The notes below the pieces were generated by a model. The model was not told the origin of the DNA. It did not search any database and saw only the letters and a list, made by a program, of their open reading frames with translations. The position numbers were made by a program, and so were the translations under genes. Below are positions 59,575-64,000 of a stretch of 64,000 nt of DNA, in pieces. Source of the stretch: Haladaptatus pallidirubidus (lineage in GTDB: Archaea > Halobacteriota > Halobacteria > Halobacteriales > Haladaptataceae); contig NZ_CP085301.1 of the NCBI RefSeq assembly GCF_020700235.1, positions 1,178,001 to 1,242,000 of the forward strand, read 5' to 3'. Positions within the stretch are counted from its first letter, which is position 1; each line of letters starts with the position of its first letter.

Positions 59575-60927
59575 TCAGGCGTAGGCGTCGAGTTCCTGCC
59601 CAAAGACGAGGAAGTAGGCGGTTCCGGCGATACCGACGACGGTCGCCAATCCGAACGCCAGTATCGGGCCGTTTACGGCGGCGAATCCGAACAGCGGTGT
59701 GGATTCGATTCCGTACAGCCACCCGCCGAACGCGGCGCTCGGAATCGTAATCGTGTTTCTGACCAGATAGTACGAGCCAACGACGCGCCCGCCAGCGTTC
59801 TCTCCGGCGGGGCCGACAATCAAGGCTTTGTGCGCGGGCAACCCCGCGAATCGAAGCCCAGAGAAGGCGAACAACAGGGCGACGATTCCCGCGTTGGCGG
59901 GGGCGTTGACCAGCAGCGCGGGAAAGATGGCGTACACGACGAATCCGATGCCGACGACCGGTTTCAGGCCGATTCGCTCCGCGAGCTTCGAGACGGGAAG
60001 CATCGTCAGGAGGGCAACCGCCATTTCGATTGCGAGGAGAACGCCGAAGAAGGCCTCCGGACCGAGATAGCCGACGAACGGGAGCGTCGCATCGACTTGC
60101 AGATATTCCGTCACTGCGAGCACGACGAAGACGTACACCATTCCGTTGGCGAATCGAACCATGGTGTCGCCCACGAGGAGGGGACGGAGTGGCGCGGGCA
60201 TTCCTTTGAGGTCGTCCGCGATTTGCGAAACTCCTGCGAAGGATTTGCCGAGCGAATCTTCGCTCGCCTCGTACAGGACGTGTTGTGCGAGGGTTGCTAG
60301 CAGCGCGAAGACGGCACCGACCGCGAGGACGTACCGGAAGCCGAGTTCGAACTCGTAGGCCGCGATGAGGCTCGCGGCGACGAGCGGACCGATCAAAAAG
60401 GCGGTTCGGCGGAACGTTTCGGTGCTGGCGAATCCCTGCGCGAATTTGGAAGGCGGGACGCTCTGTTTGACGATAGCGAACGTCGCACCCAGGCCGAACG
60501 ATTTCCACGCCTGCACCAACAGCAGACCGACGAAAATCCACGCCCACGTCGGAACGCCCGAAAACGACGGTAGGTCGGGCGCACCGACCCAGAAAAGAAA
60601 CCCGATTGTCGAGCAAAAACCGAACAGAGTCAGTGCGGTTCGTGACCCGATTCTGTCCGACAGCGCCCCGCCGGGATAGGGATAGACCGCTCCGATGAGG
60701 TTGCCGAAACTCCCGTATAGTCCGATGACGAGGCTGGTCGCTCCGAGCAGAGAGAGGTAGCGACCCATGTACCGTCCCGTCATCTGAAATCCGAGACTGA
60801 AGGCGAACATCGCCACGGACAGCACGAGTACGTCGCGTTCCAACGAGACGTACTGTCGGAACGGTTCGAGAACGTCTACCGATTCGTCTTCGGTTGCCAC
60901 ACGCGAGTGATTCGGCCGATTACTCAT
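59575..60927 (-). CDS. MFS transporter
   Basis: A 450-residue 12-span transporter of the major facilitator superfamily. The A-like motif of the N-terminal half is GGALSDRIGSRTALTLFGF (about 87-105) and the equivalent in the second half is VSKLAERIGLKPVVG. The first 30 residues are polar, cytoplasmic. Exporter or importer cannot be told. It diverges from the AspA-like gene; the promoter spacer is 90 bases. Confidence 0.85.
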   Translation of the reverse strand: MSNRPNHSRVATEDESVDVLEPFRQYVSLERDVLVLSVAMFAFSLGFQMTGRYMGRYLSLLGATSLVIGLYGSFGNLIGAVYPYPGGALSDRIGSRTALTLFGFCSTIGFLFWVGAPDLPSFSGVPTWAWIFVGLLLVQAWKSFGLGATFAIVKQSVPPSKFAQGFASTETFRRTAFLIGPLVAASLIAAYEFELGFRYVLAVGAVFALLATLAQHVLYEASEDSLGKSFAGVSQIADDLKGMPAPLRPLLVGDTMVRFANGMVYVFVVLAVTEYLQVDATLPFVGYLGPEAFFGVLLAIEMAVALLTMLPVSKLAERIGLKPVVGIGFVVYAIFPALLVNAPANAGIVALLFAFSGLRFAGLPAHKALIVGPAGENAGGRVVGSYYLVRNTITIPSAAFGGWLYGIESTPLFGFAAVNGPILAFGLATVVGIAGTAYFLVFGQELDAYA

Positions 60928-61017
60928 AATTTCACTGGACGTGGCAACGGGACTACTGAACCGCTAAGCGCTGGAAATACCGAACTGCTAAGGGAGTTCG
61001 GAAACGGTGTATCTGTA

Positions 61018-61974
61018 ATGACAACGCTCGGTACGGCGAGCGCGGCCCCCGGAGAAATCGACACGGGCCGACTCGCGGTGGGAGAGACCCGCGATGGGAG
61101 CCAGTTCGGTCTCCCCGTCGCCGTGATAAACGGTGCGAACGAAGGAGAGACGCTGTATATGCAGGCCGTAAGTGACGGTGACGAACTTAACGGACTCGGT
61201 GTAATCAAACGAGTCGTCCCACAACTCGCCCCGGAGGAGCTTTCGGGCACGATTCTCGTCGCCGGTCTGGTCAACTATCACGCTTTCCAAGTGGCCGAGC
61301 ATCGCAGTCCTATCGACGACACGAAGATGAATCGAGCGTTCCCCGGCAACGAGTCGGGAACGTCGAGCGAGCGAATCGCGGCGGCGGTTTTCGAAGCGGC
61401 CTCGCGGGCCGACCTTATTCTCGACCTGCATCAGGGTTCGACCAGTCGGATGATAAATGAAACTCGCGTCCGCTGTGGCAAGCGCCACCGCCTGCACGAC
61501 GACTGTCTGGAACTCGCCAAGGTGTTCGGATGCGGCCACATTCTCGACCAGAAAGGACCTGACGGGCAACTCGCCCGTGCTGCCCCGGACGAGGGAATTC
61601 CGACCATCGACCCGGAACTCGGCGGGTGTGTCGGTTGGGACGAAGAGAGCATCCAGTACGGCGTCGATGGCGTGTTCAACGTCCTTCGCTACTACGGATT
61701 CCTCGACGGGGTCGTCCAGGTCGAACCCCAGACGAGAGCAACCGGATTCGACCGATACGGCGCGCCGAACGGCGGTATCGTGACGTTCAAAAAAGACCTC
61801 GGGGAGGAAGTGTCTCCGGGCGAAACGCTGTTCGAAGTAACCGACGTATTCGGAACGCTGAAGGCCGAAGTGACCGCCGACCGCTCCGGCATCTTCTGGC
61901 GTTCGCGCAGACTGCCGCAAGTTGCCACTGGCGAGTACGTCTGCTCAGTCGGCATCGACATCGACGAATACTGA
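61018..61974 (+). CDS. Succinylglutamate desuccinylase/aspartoacylase-family protein
   Basis: A 318-residue zinc-peptidase-fold (M14-like) hydrolase of the AstE/AspA family. Ligand motif S-DGDE at 52-56 carries Asp53 where the family usually has His; Glu56, MNRAFPG (Asn105-Arg106) and DLHQG (His138) are kept. Residues 250-318 form a C-terminal lipoyl-like beta domain (GGIVTFKKDLGEEVSPGETLFEV) usual in the AGE subgroup. Substrate unknown; possibly an N-acyl amino acid. Start ATG preferred over a longer in-frame start. Confidence 0.85.
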   Translation: MTTLGTASAAPGEIDTGRLAVGETRDGSQFGLPVAVINGANEGETLYMQAVSDGDELNGLGVIKRVVPQLAPEELSGTILVAGLVNYHAFQVAEHRSPIDDTKMNRAFPGNESGTSSERIAAAVFEAASRADLILDLHQGSTSRMINETRVRCGKRHRLHDDCLELAKVFGCGHILDQKGPDGQLARAAPDEGIPTIDPELGGCVGWDEESIQYGVDGVFNVLRYYGFLDGVVQVEPQTRATGFDRYGAPNGGIVTFKKDLGEEVSPGETLFEVTDVFGTLKAEVTADRSGIFWRSRRLPQVATGEYVCSVGIDIDEY

Positions 61975-61992
61975 CGCAAACTACTACTACTA

Positions 61993-63099
61993 ATGCAAAC
62001 CGATCTCATTTGTTCCGCGTGCGACCGAGAGTACTCCGCCGGGCCGGACGAACCGTGGCGCTGTGACTGCGGCCATCCGCTGGATTTTGCGGAACGACCG
62101 CTTCCTGATACCGACCACCCGCCGAATTTCTCGGAAATCGACACCCGGGACGGGCTGTGGGCGTTCGAGGAGTTCCTTCCGGTTCGACGGGTCGTTTCGC
62201 TCGGCGAGGGCTTCACGCCGCTCGCAGACGCGGACGAGTGGGACGCCCAGTTCAAACTCGACTGCGTGTTCCCTTCGGGGAGTTTCAAAGACCGCGGTGC
62301 GACGGCGACCCTCTCGCGTGCGGCGGAACTCGGAGTCGAAACCGTCCTCGAAGATTCTTCCGGAAACGCCGGTGCGGCAATTTCCCAGTACGCGGCTCGA
62401 GCCGGTATAGACGCCGAAATCTACGTTCCGGCGGGCGTAAAGGAGGCAAAACTGACGGCCATCGAGCGCGCTGGTGCGACCCCGATACGCGTCGAAGGAA
62501 GCAGACAGGACGTGACTGACACCTGTATCGACGCGGTCGAGGCGGGCGACGGCTGGTACGCCAGCCACGCGTGGAATCCGTCGTTCTTCGCGGGGACGAT
62601 GACGTTCGCGCTGGAACTGGCCGCCCAGCGCGACTGGGCGGTGCCGGATGCCGTCGTCTCGCCGCTCGGTCACGGAACACTCTTTCTCGGCATGTACCGC
62701 GGGTTCCGCGCTCTTCTCGAGTCGGGATGGACGGACGAAATGCCTCGCCTGCTCGGCGTGCAGGCCGAAGGTGTCGCACCGATTGCAAACGAACTACAAG
62801 GAGTTAGCGAGGAAGACGGCGACGAGAGAAACGACGTTGCTGACGGTATCCAAATCACTCACCCCGTCCGCAAGAATCAGATTGTGGATGCCATCGAGGG
62901 AACCGACGGCGACGCGATTGCACTCGACGCGGAGGCGACGCAGGATGCGCTCGATAAACTCCATCGAACCGGATTTTACGTCGAACCGACGAGTGCAGTC
63001 GCTGTCGCCGGATTGTCGGCGTACCGCGAACGGGGAACGCTCTCGGAGGATGCGGACGTGGTCGTTCCGCTCACCGGAAGCGGCCTGAAATCGTCGTAG
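61993..63099 (+). CDS. thrC: Threonine synthase
   Basis: A 368-residue PLP enzyme converting O-phosphohomoserine to threonine. An N-terminal zinc-ribbon-like motif (Cys7, Cys10, Cys24, Cys26) precedes the fold-type II domain; PLP Lys99 sits in SGSFKDRGA, and the phosphate-binding EDSSGNAGAAISQY (about 119-132) and VPLTGSGLKSS at the end match. The gene begins 18 bases after the AspA-like stop, probably co-transcribed with it. A second thrC paralogue or a tryptophan-synthase-like role cannot be excluded. Confidence 0.93.
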   Translation: MQTDLICSACDREYSAGPDEPWRCDCGHPLDFAERPLPDTDHPPNFSEIDTRDGLWAFEEFLPVRRVVSLGEGFTPLADADEWDAQFKLDCVFPSGSFKDRGATATLSRAAELGVETVLEDSSGNAGAAISQYAARAGIDAEIYVPAGVKEAKLTAIERAGATPIRVEGSRQDVTDTCIDAVEAGDGWYASHAWNPSFFAGTMTFALELAAQRDWAVPDAVVSPLGHGTLFLGMYRGFRALLESGWTDEMPRLLGVQAEGVAPIANELQGVSEEDGDERNDVADGIQITHPVRKNQIVDAIEGTDGDAIALDAEATQDALDKLHRTGFYVEPTSAVAVAGLSAYRERGTLSEDADVVVPLTGSGLKSS

Positions 63100-63156
63100 C
63101 TCTTTTTTGAGCGATATTTTCAGGAATTTCTCTACTGTGGAAAAATTTATTTCATT

Positions 63157-63176
63157 GTATTATAATGTATTATAAT
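63157..63176 (+). promoter_or_regulatory. Tandem 10-bp AT repeat in the promoter of the last gene
   Basis: GTATTATAAT occurs twice head to tail, then a partial GTATTATAATAC-like overlap extends it, all within 26 bases of the ATG. It includes at least two TATA-like boxes, so it may be a promoter overlapped by an operator. Confidence 0.5.
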
Positions 63177-63181
63177 ACACG

Positions 63182-64000
63182 ATGAATGACAAAAATACTC
63201 AGACGCGGAGAACAGTTTTGAAAGGACTCGCGGTAGGGACGACGGCCCTTTCCGTGCCTGCAAGCGGCAAACCGACCGAGAATGGACGTAGTCTGGCCAA
63301 ACGACGGATTTTCCTCGAATCGACGCTCGGCCTCAACCTGCCTGCCAGTGTCGAACGAACGGGCCGTCTTGCCGCCGCCGACGTGTTGGTCGTTTCGGCG
63401 AATACCACCGTTCCTCGCGGCCGACTGGTGAGTTCTCTCACACGTGGCGCACCAATAACGTTCGTTGGGGACGGCGCCGACGACGCACTCGCCTCTTTCC
63501 TCTACGATGTGCAACCGTCGGGAGTCGCGGATGCGGCACGAACGTCCTCGCTCGAAAAGCCCTCCGACCTCTCGGCAAGTTTCGGCGTCGAGTACGACCG
63601 TAACAGTCGGGCCTCGGTCGCAGTCGCGTGGCCGCGCGGTTCCACCATCGACACGCACCAGTTCAGTACCGATAACCCGTCGAACGAGTACGTTCTATCC
63701 AAAATCGATCGGACGTTCGCGCTCAACGACGCGACGACGGGCAGTTTGACGACGACCGATGCGGGAGCGAGCGACGTCGGAGCGACGGCTTACACCTGTC
63801 CGGATTCGGAGGACGGGTGGAACTGCCTCGGCCGAAGCCACGAAGAGAAAGATTTGGCCGAACACGGACAGATAGAGAAGTTCGTCTGGGGCGCGAAAGC
63901 CACCAACGAAACCGACCCGTATCACGACTACTTCTCGTGGAAGACCAAGCTAAGCATGACGCCCGGCAAAGCTCTCGGACGGTCGGACTGGATGAACGAC
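63182..64000 (+). CDS. Tat-exported protein of unknown function, cut by the window end
   Basis: At least 273 residues, continuing past the window. The start has a Tat signal: NTQTRRTVLKGLAVGTTALSV (twin Arg at 9-10), cleavage likely after PASG. The mature part has RRIFLESTLGLNLPASVERTGRLAAADVLVVS and many Asp/Ser/Thr residues but no motif I recognise; a single CPDSEDGWNC (Cys pair) is a possible disulfide. Nothing downstream is visible. Expressed from the AT-repeat promoter. Confidence 0.6.
   Translation, partial: MNDKNTQTRRTVLKGLAVGTTALSVPASGKPTENGRSLAKRRIFLESTLGLNLPASVERTGRLAAADVLVVSANTTVPRGRLVSSLTRGAPITFVGDGADDALASFLYDVQPSGVADAARTSSLEKPSDLSASFGVEYDRNSRASVAVAWPRGSTIDTHQFSTDNPSNEYVLSKIDRTFALNDATTGSLTTTDAGASDVGATAYTCPDSEDGWNCLGRSHEEKDLAEHGQIEKFVWGAKATNETDPYHDYFSWKTKLSMTPGKALGRSDWMND

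Noticed and set aside
1..64000. CRISPR array, rRNA genes or intact insertion sequence
   Set aside because: No regularly spaced repeats, no rRNA-like stretches and no transposase protein seen anywhere in the window.

Overview
The window is chromosomal DNA of a halophilic archaeon (class Halobacteria). The proteins are strongly acidic. The gene set is archaeal: Orc1/Cdc6, the PolD small subunit, Hel308, a KEOPS subunit, PurO, a preflagellin-type peptidase and a Sec11-type signal peptidase. Halophile hallmarks include the plant-type 2Fe-2S ferredoxin with its acidic N-terminal insertion and a 304-residue LDH-like malate dehydrogenase. Many genes have a TATA-like box about 25-30 bases before the start codon and no room for a leader. 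I cannot fix the genus from sequence alone.

Layout. 0-16 kb: three PiT-type phosphate permeases (one translationally coupled to a UspA protein), hisB and hisA, ferredoxin, a DrrAB-like ABC exporter, a prepilin peptidase and several small conserved haloarchaeal proteins. 16-24 kb: methyltransferase, malate dehydrogenase, a structured repeat-rich spacer, phosphodiesterase, purO, tRNA-Gln(CTG), cgi121-hel308, nucleoside phosphorylase and a one-cluster ferredoxin. 24-29 kb: a replication origin. orc1/cdc6 points away from a 1.45-kb spacer holding five origin recognition boxes (ORBs) and an AT-rich unwinding element. On the other side is the three-gene origin-associated operon (GTPase, DUF2073, zinc ribbon). 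29-44 kb: an ammonium transporter fused to a PII domain, hemB, a DedA-like protein, a TAXI-type TRAP transporter, an S9 peptidase, signal peptidase and the PolD small subunit. 44-50 kb: the 2-oxoacid dehydrogenase complex (E1 alpha, E1 beta, E2, then E3 separately) with lipA next to it. 50-64 kb: two MATE exporters, citrate synthase, a PhoU/RCK protein, RidA, an MFS transporter, an AspA-like hydrolase, threonine synthase and the start of a Tat-exported protein cut by the window edge.

The most striking signal is not a gene. Besides the five ORBs in the origin, I find ORB-like 21-mers or their cores in spacers from about 16.1 kb to 43.9 kb. Their orientation is polarised. All seven left of the AT-rich element read ACCCC...GGA on the + strand. 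Five of the six to its right read in the opposite sense (GGGT/GGGGT on the + strand); the exception lies inside the origin. This looks like a dispersed, direction-marking set of Orc1/Cdc6 sites around the origin.

Gene co-operation: the origin, orc1, the origin-associated operon, polD small subunit and hel308 form a replication/repair neighbourhood. lpdA, the E1/E2 genes, lipA, citrate synthase and malate dehydrogenase serve central carbon metabolism. The PiT/UspA genes, Amt-PII and the TRAP system handle nutrient uptake. All calls come from reading the sequence; no database search was run.
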